From Cryptomeria japonica (taxonomy: Eukaryota; Streptophyta; Pinopsida; Cupressales; Cupressaceae): a stretch of 64,000 nucleotides of DNA. Positions within the stretch are counted from its first letter, which is position 1. Each line of letters opens with the position of its first letter. The position numbers were made by a program, and so were the translations under genes. The notes under the pieces were generated by a model that did not search any database, was not told where the DNA came from, and worked only from the letters and a program-made list of their open reading frames with translations. Location of the stretch: assembly GCF_030272615.1 (NCBI RefSeq), contig NC_081406.1, positions 400,908,939 through 400,972,938 of the forward strand, given 5' to 3'. Below are positions 42,181 through 54,152 of the stretch, piece by piece.

Positions 42181-44452
42181 AAATCCATATTTGATCCTCC
42201 ATCTAATTTAATACCCTCTCCCCCACAACTCCAGAACCCTTCAAGGTGTGTGCCAATGTTGATATTCCCAACATCCCCAACCATTTATCCATGTCTTTCA
42301 CAACCCCATCCATTATTCAACATATTATTTTCATAATCCCTTCCCTTTAATTCAAGCTCTTGCATAAATCCTTATACCCCTCCATATTCCATCCATTTGA
42401 TATCCCCATCAATTTCTACCAACATCTATGAGCATGTGTCCAATTGTATTGGTCTATTATAGCACATCTTCAAGGGATACCATCAATGGAATTAGATGCT
42501 TGAGTCCTTACTCTATCCTATCATACATCCACTATCTTCCAAATCCACTTATGGATACATCCACTTATCATCATCCTTATCTATCCAAACTATTCCAAAA
42601 AATTCACAAGAAAAAAAAAATTAAAGAGAAAAAATTTCATCAAATGGTGAAAACCACTTCTCGTGCCACCTTGAGTAAGTACCATGATGAAAACTTGGTA
42701 AAAAAACATCATGTGTAATCCCCTCCTCCTCTTGGACTCTACACTTAGGGGAAAGGTTAATCCATGCCATCATAACATCCACATCTTCCATATCCTCTAT
42801 CCACATTCTATCATATTTGTTATCCTCTATCCACATCCTATCTAAATCCATCCTTCTTTCCTATCTTTGATCTTGACTATCCTATCCAAATCCTCCATCT
42901 CATATCCCTCATCCTATCCAAATCCATCCTTCATTCATAATATTGATCTTGATCAAGATAGAGGCAAAATAATATCCATGCATGTTTAAAAAAATACAAG
43001 CCTCAATTCCCCCTCCATCCATATCCATTACACATTATCCTTCCATCTCATACATCTTTATCCACCAACCTTTCATCCTTAATCCTACTACCTCTAGTGT
43101 GGGTAATTTTACACCTTTGCAATACATCTCTGGATCTTTATTCTCTTATCATCCATTCTTTAGTCCTTCATATCCTATCCATATCCTATCTATATCCATC
43201 CACTCAATCCATTCATCTCCTATCTAGGCAATATCTCCATCCATTACATGTTTTTACCAAGACTTGGTTCTCTCTTGTCTTCAGTTCTCATTCATTCTCC
43301 TATCCTATCATGCCCAATCCATTTATCCTCCTCCCATCCTTTTACCAAGCCTTGGTTCTTCCTTGTCATTGGTCCCCAACCATTTATCCTATATCCGCAA
43401 TCCAATCCCATCATATTCCCCATCCCATCCAATCCTATTAAATCATTAATCCCCCTCCCATCTTATCTAATCCATTTATGATCCCCATCACACTGATTTT
43501 TTCTCATCTATCTAAGCTTATATTAACTTGTGCATAATCTAACCTACCAACCTACCATCCACAACATGTTAAGCAAATCCAAACTGATATCCTCTCATCT
43601 ACAAACCCCACACAACCAGCTTGTCTTTTGTCATCTATATATCTATCCATGTCGTATCCATCAAGATGCATCCTTCCCATGTGTAGAAATTTATCAAAAT
43701 CTGTCTCCTTGCCCATCATGACGTACCCTTCCCATGTTTGGCAGCCTATCCAAATCCCCATCCTGCTCTTGGCAAGAGATGTTAGTTGGCCATGTGTGTG
43801 TTGTGTGCATGATTGGTCTTTTTGCTTTAATTTTTATTTTGTTCCTTATGCCTACAACTATATAGGGCTAACTTGATCATTCTATATATTGGTATGTCTT
43901 AGGTGTATAATGGGGCATCTTTTTGTGGTATGGTGGTTTTGATGGTTTCTCTTGTATGATCCAATAGTCTTGCATTTACACCATCATCAGTGTTTGAAAA
44001 CTTGTGTGCATTGAGATAACATATTGTTTGAGTCTAGTCCACACCTAAAATATTTACAACACCCTAGTTTCTATAATCAGTTGTGTAGATATTCCATTGC
44101 AAACTAGGTTTTCTCTCCACATTTTATAAAAAAAGTCCCATGCAATTGTCATGAGACTCAAATTTATTTATTTATCCACCCCTTCATCATACTTATCCTT
44201 TTCACAACCTTAATTATCTATTCCTCTAATCCATTTTGAGAGCGTACCTGTGTCCTTGGAACCCGCATGTCCTCTAGAGGGGGCATACCACTACCTCCTT
44301 GTCATCCTTCCTCATCTCACCTATGACTAGGGCACCATGCTACTAGTCCTTATCCTTTCCTATGATGGGGTCGTCATGCTACTAGTCCTTATCCTTTCTA
44401 TCCACTATGTTTTATTCTTCTTTGATATAACATCACTTCATGATTCTATATC
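42181..44452. other. 3' region of Gypsy-3, pyrimidine-rich, no gene recognised
   Basis: 42200-43790 is a drawn-out low-complexity stretch built of CCATCC, TATCC and AATCC runs. Many open frames on both strands arise from this bias and hold no domain. 43790-44450 is ordinary AT-rich sequence that leads to a polypurine tract. Whether pol was deleted here or never present cannot be told. Confidence 0.6.
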
Positions 44453-44463
44453 AAAGGGCAAAA
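44453..44463 (+). promoter_or_regulatory. Polypurine tract of Gypsy-3
   Basis: AAAGGGCAAAA abuts the LTR start TGTAGACGTCC, the position of the plus-strand primer. Confidence 0.65.
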
Positions 44464-44892
44464 TGTAGACGTCCAACATGTTTTTAATTAATATTTAATT
44501 ACTTAATCCCTTCTCACATAATTAATCCCATTAATTATGTTAGCCTTTATTCTTCTCAGAATTAGTTTCCTCAACCATATAATTAATTTATCAATTGATT
44601 ATATAAAATCTCCATTTACCTAAAATCAATTCAATTCCCAACCTTAGCCAATATTCTCATCTAATCCTTGATTTGTTAATTAATTCCAATCAATTAACCA
44701 ATACCATGATTCCTATAAATCACCCTTCCTAATACTATCAGCTAACCTAATTAATCATACTTATCATTTCCTCCAATTTAATATTCCTCCACTCATTCTC
44801 TCTCCTCATGTTGCATCTTCCTAACTTTTCCACTTGCACTCCTAATCCCTCATGAAGCCACTTAATAAATCCCCTTAATCATTTACGCATCC
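44464..44892 (+). repeat. Gypsy-3 3' LTR, first 429 bp
   Basis: Starts TGTAGACGTCCAACATG and matches 13690-14165 at about 88% by eye. It is cut at 44892 by Gypsy-2. The remainder should lie beyond the right end of the window. Confidence 0.75.
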
Positions 44893-47340
44893 TGTTAGCA
44901 CATATTTTTATAAAATACTTTGTGCTATATATAGATGCCTTTTTTTCTTATTATTCAAGCATTTATTGTGGGTGTTTTATATGTAGGAGCATATTGAAGA
45001 AAAAGGTGTTGTCCAAAGATTAACTTGTTTCACCAAGACCCCCAAACCTACGCATATGGAATGGATGAAAAGGATTTGGAGACACTCAAGTGTGCTGCAC
45101 TAGAAGAGGGAAAGCCTTTATCCCACATTGTTTGTGGGATAGGTTCTTTTCATATTTAAACCCCAGGCGACTCGCATTATAACTGTCGAAAGACAAATGG
45201 CTTTTGACAAAGTGCTAGCTCAGCGCCAGTGGGCCCCCTGTGTGCGCACACATCTCAAAGTGCCTAAATTTAAAGTAAAAAGGCAAGCTAATTAATGAGC
45301 ATGCAGGTTTGGATGGATCAATAGAGATCACGGAAGATCTAACGGTGGTCGCTATATCACGATAGAAACTTGCACGACCCATATCCCCTGCGACATAGTG
45401 ACTGTTGAGGTGGCAAACAGGTAGTGTCCAGGTGGACTCAGAGAAAATCAGAGGTTGACCCATGGTGACACACAACAAAAGGGATGCAGAAAAGGTAAGA
45501 TAAAGGCCGAGAAGATCTGGGAAGATCAGATAGTTGGGAGGAAGATCCAAGAGCCATTGCTATGCCGCTATGTGAAATTGCTCGACAGTTAATCCCCATG
45601 ACTTGGCAAAAAAGTGGGCCCAAGTCGTGTGGCAGGTCCAGGGGGTGGGTAGGTGGATCTGCTGGAAAACCAAATGTTGACACATGGCGATTAAGTGGTG
45701 GGGCCTACTAGAAGGAAGCAATTCAGAAAAAGCCTCATTCCGGAGGTGAGTCCAGGTCATACTGAGGAGTCAAGACATGGACCTTAGAGACAATCAAGGG
45801 GTGCCACGTGGTAGTCAAAGCAAGTGGTTAAAGTGAAATGGTGGGTTTGACGATGTTGAGTTTATTGAACAAACCGTGGCCGCAATGAATCTCAAAATAG
45901 ACTCACCGAAAGCAGTAGTTTCATTGACATGAGGTTCATTGGAGAAATGTTAAATTTCAAGATAGACCCAAAAAACTTATACGGATGGACTGAAGCAGCC
46001 TGAAAAGGAGATTAAAGTGCAAGAGGACTCGTCAGGATAGAAGAGACACATTTCTAAAGTTATGCCGATGCCCGATGGGCATAATGCCACAAAGAGTGGA
46101 TCTATCGGGGTAACTTGTGGCATCAGAACAGAGTGAAATGATTTATTCTGATACCCGATGAGGAAGTTAAGGTAGTTGTGAAGAAGGAGATCTCATTGGG
46201 AATACTTATATCGATATAGCCGAAGGTAAGTTTTTATGTTTGACTTAATGAATACCTAATTTTCTTTCTCTCATGTAGGATTTGTTTATCGGGAAGACAA
46301 TGGCACTGAGGAGTATACAAGCGGAAGAAACTACGAGAATGCCTGAGATCTCAATCCGTGAACTTAGTTGTTTGTCATGTTGTAATTGCATGTCTTCAGT
46401 TGCAAATTAGGTAGTCATTAGGAATAGATGAATCAATTTGAAGTTGTTTGCATCCCTTCAGTCATGTATATAACGAGATACCAAAATCGATGACAGGGGG
46501 GAGATTTTTCAGATGGCTGGTGAGGGCTGTAGTATTATGTACAAGAGTAGTCTATGGGAAGAAGAAGTATCTATTGATGCAAATTGATTATAATGGAGTA
46601 TCTTCAAGTGTATCTTTTGTATGCAATACCAATTCAAATATTAATATACAAGGTTCATTGTTTTCTATCAAAAATATTGTATGCTTTCTGTGTTGATGAA
46701 TTAATTCTGTCCTCTTGATAAACCTACCTTTTTAGGCTTGCTATGATGTGCCATCACATGATGTTGCACTAAATATGGAATTGGTTTTTCATTATTTATG
46801 TAACACATACTAAAACCTTCACAGTGATAGTTAATACTATCTCTTGAGTTGATTGAATTGGTTGTCGACAAAGTAACATCTATATCCTTGGATAGAGGCA
46901 CTGGTCTGTTATTTATCTTCTATGGGTTGGAATTGTTATGCATAAGGTCCTTATCAGAGAAACATTCTTGTGAATCCTATATGAACTGATATATACGTGA
47001 TTTCTGCAAGTCTTAAGAGCAATCATTTTTCATAATACACTTTAATTCATTTTCTTTTATCAACATTCAAGAAGAATTCAAATAAGAGCACATAATAAGG
47101 CATAGTAGTAGGAAACTATTGACATTCTTGCAGAAGGTTGTCTTAATAAAACTTTAAATCCACTTTAAATAACCTCTTAGTGCTTGAGAGAGAAAGGTAT
47201 ACCTACCTAGGTTCAATGGAGCCTTAAGTGTAGAGGGATTTTGTCTTTGACCATCCCTGTCCATTGGCCAAGGCTAGTTGGATTAGTTAAGGGCTTGGAA
47301 AATCCTTAAGTTTTCCAATCTGTGGTTTTGGGCACCAATA
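44893..47340 (+). repeat. Gypsy-2 5' LTR
   Basis: Starts TGTTAGCACATATTT and ends CACCAATA, where CCAACA is the likely ancestral end (one C-to-T change), just before the primer site. The first about 1,655 bp are matched by 54153-55789. The part after 46548 has no partner inside the window. Near its end, GGTATACCTACCTAGGT recurs in the Gypsy-1 LTR. Confidence 0.85.
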
Positions 47341-47343
47341 GCT

Positions 47344-47360
47344 TGGCGACTCTACTGGGG
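47344..47360 (+). promoter_or_regulatory. Gypsy-2 primer-binding site
   Basis: TGGCGACTCTACTGGGG, one base different from that of Gypsy-1. Degraded copies follow at 47403 (AGACTTTACTGGAGG) and 47466 (TGGCAACTCTAC). Confidence 0.8.
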
Positions 47361-47637
47361 AGAGATCACATGAAGTTTTCAGAATCTTTGGTAGTTTATT
47401 TCAGACTTTACTGGAGGAGAGATCCCAAAATATGAGTTAAGTTGGTAATATTTCCTCTTAGGAGGTGGCAACTCTACATTTTAATACATGAATAATAATT
47501 GGTATGTTGAGAAAATAAGAGAAACCCCTAGGAATTTGTCAATAAGATTTATGTAGGGGAGGAGGTCTCTACACAAGGGACAAGAAGATTTTGTTCAGTT
47601 GAGTCCCAAGAAAAGGAACAAAGAGAAGAAATCAAAT

Positions 47638-49418
47638 ATGGCATTTGAAGGATACAATAGATTTCCTAGTAGTGAGGAAGATTCTTCATCTAGTGGCAAA
47701 TCTGAAAATAGGGAGGAAAATCCTTTCTATAAAATAAGTACAAAAGATAATAGACATAGTCATGATGAGGTCTTGACTGAGGAGGACAAGCAAATGGATG
47801 AAATCATACTTAAAATGGCCAATTTAAATGGAGATGAATCCAAGATGGCCAAAGCTCTTAAGAGACAACCGGATTGGGTGTTGCAAAAACTAGGAATAAA
47901 CAGAGATACAATTCAAAGCCCTAGGTCAGAAGAAATTGAAGACAAAAAAAAAGGTTAAGGAAATAGGCCAGCAATTCCTAAATATAGTCCCCCTCATATG
48001 AGAAGAATAGAGAAGCCTTTTGTAACTTATGATAACTTGTTATTAAATGGAACTAGAAGATGGAGGGATGTGCATAGAAATCAAAGTGAAGAAAGGAAGC
48101 AAGATGGAAGAAGGAATAGAAATGGGGGAAATGATGGGAATTGGAATAACACAAATAGGGGTAACCATATAGGAAGTAATGGGTATGGGAGCAATCAAAA
48201 CGATGGACATAATAGAGGTAACAATGGAAATTATGGAAATGGCAATGGTGGAGATAGGAACAACAATAATGGAAATGGAGGTAATAACAGAAATAATGGC
48301 AATAATAATGGTGGTGAAAACAATGGGAACAATGGTAATTATGACAACAATGGTGGATTCAATAGAGGATGTATGAACAATCAAGGCAACCATCATGTTG
48401 GCAGATGGCCTATGATCATTGAAAGATATAGACAGTTGGATTTCACTGGCATTGTTGGTTATCCAAATCAGATCACTAGTGATTTAAGATCAGCAATCCC
48501 CAAATTCTCAGGAAATGGAACTGATTCAGTAGAACAACATGCAGTTAATGTAAAAAATATCATCGAATAATTTGAGTTTCCTCATGACGATGTATTCATG
48601 AAGTTGTTTGTTCAATCTCTGATAGAAGATGTGGGGGAATGGCATAGGAACATTCCTGATGGATGTATCAACAATTGGGATGAGTTTGTAACATTGTTCT
48701 TGGAACAATTTGGAGATCACAATGATACTTCATTTGCATCCCGTGAATTACCAAGTATAAAGAAAAATCAGAATGAATCAGTTGTTGAGTTTAATTAAAG
48801 ATTTAATAAAGTATTAAATATAATACCCAGAGATGTTAGATGTATTGATTCTTTTTTTATTAACTTTTATTTGAGTGATTTTGAAAGAAAAACCCATTAT
48901 GAGATTTTGTCTCATAGACCTAATACTCTACAACAAGCATTCAAGATTGCTGCTACTATTGAGAACAATAGGAAGGTTGCTGGGAAAATTTCTTAAAGAG
49001 ATGATCCAAAGTTATACAATCCTAGGATTCCCAAGAAAGATGACCTTACTCAGATCATGGACATGCTTAAGGACATAAAAGGTAAACAAAATCTTAATGA
49101 AAAGCCACCATACCAAAATAATAAGAAAATGAATTTCACTAAACCCAGACTCCATGATATGCCTTATAACACCAACTGGAAGGATGGGAAGCTAGTTAAA
49201 CCAAATCCGAGTAAAGAAACTCTAGATCCACCGAAGAGAGCAAATAACTTTGTGGGAGATTTTCCATGGTGTGAGGTCTGCAATCTTCCCCATGATGAAA
49301 ATAAATTCATGATTGCACAGGGTCTGACGGAGGATTGGTATCAAGAAGAGGAATGTGAGCCTATAGTTAATGTTCTTTCATTAGATCCTATGTGGGGTAG
49401 AGATGAGGATTCATCTTA
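47638..49418 (+). pseudogene. Gypsy-2 gag
   Basis: The first ATG of the frame is at 47638 (MAFEGYNRFPSSEED); the frame itself opens at 47599. Residues about 160-250 are an Asn/Gly-rich run (48120-48380). The capsid domain follows with DLRSAIPKFSGNGTD, SLIEDVGEWHRNIPDG and WDEFVTLFLEQFGDHN. A knuckle-like WCEVCNLPHDENKF ends it, with Phe in place of the last Cys. Stops fall at 47956, 48568, 48796 and 48994, and the frame stops at 49416. It would form the particle and bind RNA. Confidence 0.85.
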
Positions 49419-49492
49419 GGAAGAGAAACATTCAAACATGCAACGGATGAGAAACCATCAATAGTATAGCATACAATAGGTTTTTTCTGATA

Positions 49493-50443
49493 ATGATGAA
49501 GATAACATACAAATTGTTTCAAGAGGAAGAAGTACCTTCTTTAAGAAACTTAACTGAAGAGGAGAAGAGAGCATTCAAAGTGGCTATTGTTGCCTGGGCC
49601 AAGAGTAATTACCAGCTGAGAAACATAACAGTGAATCCTGAACAGGGGAGGCCTGTAGGAATATTCGCAAAAGTCTCAAAACAAAATGTGAACAAGGAGG
49701 CAAATGACAAGAGAGGAAAAGAGGCTCCAAGTGAACCAGCAAAGCAGATTGATGCCTTGAAGTTGGTCAAGTCTATGGAGAAAAAAAAAATCAGTAAGCC
49801 TCCTTCAAAATGTGGAACTTTTATGTCTCAAGCATTGTCTTAGGTAAAAATTTATATGCCTTTGCTTGAAGTGATGAAATTTCCAGATTACAAGAATGAG
49901 ACTTTGAAAATCATATCAAATGTGGGTGATTCCAATAAAGAAAATCCAAAATCAAAAGAAGATCCTCTTCTGGTATATTTAGGCACATCCATTACCAAAA
50001 ACTTTGCACAAGTGGATCCTTTTTATTTAACACTGCTTATAAACAATAAGATGGTAAGAAATTGCATGATAGACCTAGGAGCAACAGTAAATATTATGCC
50101 AAAGGATTTCATGAAAGAGCTAGGAATGAAGGTAGATACCCCTTATGGAAAATCCTATGCAATGGATAATAGGTCAGTCCTAGTGGTCAAAATCATGAAG
50201 GATATTGAGTTTAGGTTTCTAGCTCATCCATACACTACCTATAAAACAAATGTAATAGTTGTGCAAGTTCCTGCGAACTATGGAATGCTTCTATCCAGAC
50301 AGTGGTCAAAATTGGTAGGTGGATATGTGAAATTAGATCTATCATATGCTACCATCCCAGTCAAAGGAGTAGAGGTAAGAATCAATAGAGAACCAAGATC
50401 TCCCTACCTCATAGAGGAAGTTGATCCGGATCAAGTAACTTGA
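49493..50443 (+). pseudogene. Gypsy-2 protease region
   Basis: After a Lys/Glu-rich linker the frame from 49856 reads YLGTSITKNFAQVDPFYLTL, then CMIDLGATVNIMP with the catalytic Asp at 50072-50074, and later NYGMLLSRQWSKLVGGYVKL. This is the retropepsin of plant gypsy elements. The motif reads DLGA instead of DSGA (a single C-to-T turns Ser into Leu), which would impair it. A stop at 49841 separates linker and protease. Confidence 0.88.
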
Positions 50444-50458
50444 TTTTGCCATTCCGAC

Positions 50459-51069
50459 ATGGACAACTTTCAGGTAAGTATTTCTAAACTTTTAGAAGTT
50501 GAAAAAATTGCAGAGGCTGTTGAACATAATGAAAGTTTAATTTGGAAATTGTATTTTGATGGTGCCTGTAGTAAGGATGGAAATGGAGTACGAGTTGTGT
50601 TTATTTCACCTAGTGAAAATATTTTAAATACTCTTTCTCATTGGCTTTTGAAAGTACTAATAATATTGCTGGATATGAATCTCTCTTATTAGGACTTAAA
50701 TCAGCAAACATGCATAGCATTAAGTTACTAATAGTTTATGGTGATTCAGAATTAGTTGTTTCACAAGTTAGAGGAAAATTTGCTGCAAAAAATACAAACT
50801 TAAGAAGTTATAGGAATGAGGTTTGGGATTATATTGAGCTTTTTGATGCTTTTTCCATTAATTGGACTAAAAGGTCCAATAATATTTTGGCCAACTATAT
50901 GGCTAACCTGATAGTTAAACATAATGATATCCCTTTTGATGATATTACACAAGTTGAAATTAAAACAAGACCATTTGTTCCTAATTATGTTAAGAGTTGG
51001 CAAGTGTTTGATGATGATAGGGATCTGCTAAGAATTCTCTTTTGTGAAGATCAGTATGCAAACCAGTAG
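50459..51069 (+). pseudogene. Gypsy-2 first RNase H (RVT_3 type), located before RT
   Basis: WKLYFDGACSKDGNG gives the first Asp; after a frameshift near 50640, NNIAGYESLLLGLKSA gives the Glu and VYGDSELVVSQVRGK the second Asp. The fourth residue reads ILANYMA, where ILADYMA is expected (G to A). The domain is the archaeal-type RNase H of Tat-clade gypsy elements. Here it lies between protease and RT, whereas the remnant at 1541-3690 has it after the RT-linked RNase H. Confidence 0.85.
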
Positions 51070-51262
51070 ATTGATTGGAATGGACATGTAGAAGATAAGG
51101 ACTGCACATAAATAGTACTTGGGCAGGAGGTGTTGCAGTTGAAGACAAACAAAATCTCAAAGGGATTGGTAGAACTAGAAAGAATATTTGATGATAAAGA
51201 CATGACTAGTTTTAGCCCTAGTTCAGGAGGGTGTGAAGGTGTTCAAAAATTATACTTGAGAA

Positions 51263-52290
51263 GTGAGAGAAATCCAAGAGAAGTGTATATTGGAAAAGAT
51301 TAGAACAACATTGATAAATTTATTGAGGAAGTATAGGCATGTCTTTTCCTGGTCATATGATGACCTTAAAGCATACAGAGAAGACCTTTTTCAGCATGAG
51401 GTACCGTTAAAACTGGATGCTAAACCCTTCAGGCAAAAACAAAGGCCTATAAACCCTACCTTGGCTCCTAAGATGAAGGAGGAGTTAATGAAAATGAGAA
51501 ATGCAGGGATTATTGAGCCTATAAGGCACTCAACCTGGGTGTCAAATTTAGTACCAGTACGAAATAAAAATGGTGATATTAGGTTGTGTAGATTTCAGAA
51601 ATCTAAATGTTTCATATGTGAAGGATAACTATGTGTTGCCTAACATGGAAACTCTATTGCAAAAAGTTACATGAAATGATTTACTATCTATGATGGATGG
51701 GTTTTCAGGCTCTAACCAAGTTAAGGTCAAGGAGTCAGAGAAATACAAGACAACTTTTACTACACCATGGGGGACTTATGTGTATGCAAGGATGCCTTTT
51801 GGGTTAAGAAATGTAGGAGATACATTCTAGAGGGATATGGATGTAGCCTTTGAAGGGTTAATTGATCATATTTTAGCGGTATACCAAGATGACATGACTG
51901 CTTATTCTAAAAATGCAGAAAATCATTGTAACGACTTAGGATTTTTTTATTAGAGCATTAGAATATGACATATCTTTGAATCCTAAAAAATATCAATTTG
52001 GGGTTACTGAAGGAAAGTTGTTAGGCCATATTGTTTCAAAAGATGGTATAAGAATTGATCCAGAAAGGATTGTTGCTATTGATAAAATTTAAATCCCAAA
52101 AATAGTTAAAGCAATTCAATCTTTTTTCGGTCAGATTAACTTTGTAAGAAGATTTGTTTCAAACTTCTCTGAAATCATAAAGCCTATTGCTAAGATGTTG
52201 AAAAAGGGTGCTGAAATAAAATGGACTAATGAGGCTCTTGAAGCTTTTGTAAATATCAAAAGAGCCATCAAAGAAGCCCTGTATTAAAAT
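51263..52290 (+). pseudogene. Gypsy-2 reverse transcriptase
   Basis: LLRKYRHVFSWSYDDLK, HEVPLKLDAKPFRQKQRPIN, GIIEPIRHSTWVSNLVPVRN, LSMMDGFSGSNQVKV, TTPWGTYVYARMPFGLRN and the active site VYQDDMTAYS (TACCAAGATGAC at 51882-51893) are seen in order. LNPKKYQFGV and LLGHIVSKDGIRIDPERI follow. YQDD rather than YVDD is, as far as I recall, tolerated in this clade. Frameshifts occur near 51590 and 51935, with stops near 51673, 51826 and 52090. Confidence 0.92.
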
Positions 52291-52673
52291 CACTTGATTT
52301 TTCTAAACCCTTCCAAGTATTTTCATTTGCTTCATTCCATACCATTGTTGTTGTCATGTTACAAAAGAATGATGAGGGCCATGAACAGCCAGTGGAGTTT
52401 TTTAGCAAAACCTTACAAGCATCTGAATTGAACTATGATTTGAATGAAAAACAAGCTTATGCTCTTGTGAAAGCCATAAAATCCTTTAGACCCTATTTGG
52501 TTGGTGCCACTATCATTGCATATGTGGAAAATGGTGTTATTAAAGACATTTTTAGACAATCAGAAACTACTGGAAGGAGATGCAGATGGCTAAATCAAAT
52601 CGAAGAATTCAATATTGATCTACAAATCACAAAGTTGGTAAGGGGTCAGGGTTTGGCAAAGTTAATGGCATAA
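52291..52673 (+). pseudogene. Gypsy-2 RT-linked RNase H
   Basis: SLDFSKPFQVFSFASFHTI, EFFSKTLQASELNYDLNEKQ, AYALVKAIKSFRPYLVGA and VRGQGLAKLMA make up the gypsy RNase H module. It follows RT directly, so the element has two RNase H domains on either side of RT. A frameshift near 52285 separates it from RT. Confidence 0.88.
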
Positions 52674-52778
52674 TCTAATTTTGAAGTAGCACATGTAAAT
52701 CAGGTAGAGTTGGAAAATGTACAAATTAGTATTGAGAGATGTCCTTGGTATACAAATATTGTATATTACTAAAAATAC

Positions 52779-54001
52779 ATGAAATGTCTGGATAGTTTAA
52801 ATGATAGTCAGAAGAGGACTTTAAAGCTTCAAACATCTAAGTATGTGTTACTTAATGGATATCTATACTGGAAAAATAGAGATGGTATTCTTTTATTCTG
52901 TATAGATGAGTGTCAAGCATCTGCTATTTTGAGAGACTTACATCAAGGTGTATGTAGAGGCCATTTCTCAGCTAAAACCACTGCTCATAAAATTCTAAAT
53001 GCTGGTTATTATTGGCCCCAAATTTTTAGAGATAGTCATGCTTATATCAGAAAATGTGAAGCATGTCAAAAGTTCTCAGGAAAACTTAAGTATAATAGAG
53101 CCATTCCTCTCAGACCCATGCATACAGAGGAACCATTCCAGATGTGGGGTATTGACTTCATAGGGGAAATAGAAAACAAATCTAGTGGTGGGAATAAATG
53201 GATTTTGGTAGCTACTAACTATTTTACTAAGTGGGTTGAAGCCATTCCTACAAGACAAGATACAAGAAAAGTTGTGATAAATTTTCTCTTGGAAAACATT
53301 CTTACTAGATTTGGGGTACCTCAGAAAATTATGGTAGATAATAAATGTGTTTCAGATCTATTGAGTTCTCTAATTTCTATGAAAATTATGGCATCACTTT
53401 TTCCTATTCATCACCTTAGCATCCCCAAGGAAATGGGCAAGCAAAATCCAACAATAAAAACTTGTTGAAGATTATCAAAAGGATGTTGGTTGATAATAAA
53501 AGAGCTTGGGATTCAAAATTGATATTAGCAGTATGGGCTGATAGAGTGACAGTCAAAAAGTCCACAGGATTTGCTCCATATGATCTTGTGTATGGAAAAG
53601 AAGCAAGATTACCTTTGAGTAATTTTCTCCCAGTTTATAAATTTGTTACAAAGGCATTTTCTGAAGAAGTAAAATTTATGGGGGACAGATTGATGGCTTT
53701 GGCTGAGTTGGATGAATGTAGAAAAGAGGCTTAGGAAAGAAATATTTAGGGGCAACATATGGTTAAGAATTTACATGATAAAAGGGCTTGTGACAGAACT
53801 TTTGAGGAGGGAGAATGGGTACTAAAATGGAATGCCAAAGACCAAGACAAAGGAAAACATGGAAAATTTGATGCAGTTTGGCTAGGACCTTATATCATCT
53901 TTGCAAAAGGTGGAGAAAGATCATATTACTTGTAGGATACTGATGGAGAAGTGCTAGAATTTCTAGTTCATGCTCAATATCTCAAACACTTCTTCTCTTG
54001 A
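52779..54001 (+). pseudogene. Gypsy-2 integrase
   Basis: The zinc module LHQGVCRGHFSAKTTAHK with CEACQKFSG is intact. The core has Asp in MWGIDFIGEI, TNYFTKWVEAIPTRQDT, and Asp in IMVDNK. After a frameshift near 53345 come the HPQGNGQAESNNK Glu region and TGFAPYDLVYGKEARLPLS. The C-terminal domain reads FEEGEWVLKWNAK and VWLGPYIIFAKGG and ends AQYLKHFFS at 53998. Stops occur near 53732 and 53747. Confidence 0.9.
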
Positions 54002-54081
54002 TGATCAGGGAGTATTTCTTATATTATAGTAATATAGTTTTTTCTCTTGTTTTCTGTTGTATGTTTTCAATTCTCATTTTG

Positions 54082-54152
54082 GTCTACTTTCTAGAGATAA
54101 CTAGGATCTTGCTATGTCCTTAAAGAGAAAATACATCCCTAGAAAGAGCCAC
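54082..54152 (+). promoter_or_regulatory. Conserved pre-LTR segment of Gypsy-2
   Basis: Shares GTCTACTTT, AGAGATA, CTTGCTATG, CATCCC and AGAGCCAC in order with 21801-21870 of Gypsy-1, directly before the 3' LTR in both. AAAGAGAAAA at 54122-54131 is its most purine-rich part. Confidence 0.8.

Noticed and set aside
42428-43880. Several Ser/Pro/Tyr-rich frames on the plus strand
   Set aside because: They come from CCATCC/TATCC low-complexity sequence with multiple equivalent frames; no domain or consistent frame.
48043-48396. Minus-strand Ile/Val-rich frame opposite gag
   Set aside because: It is the antisense of the Asn/Gly-rich codons in Gypsy-2 gag.
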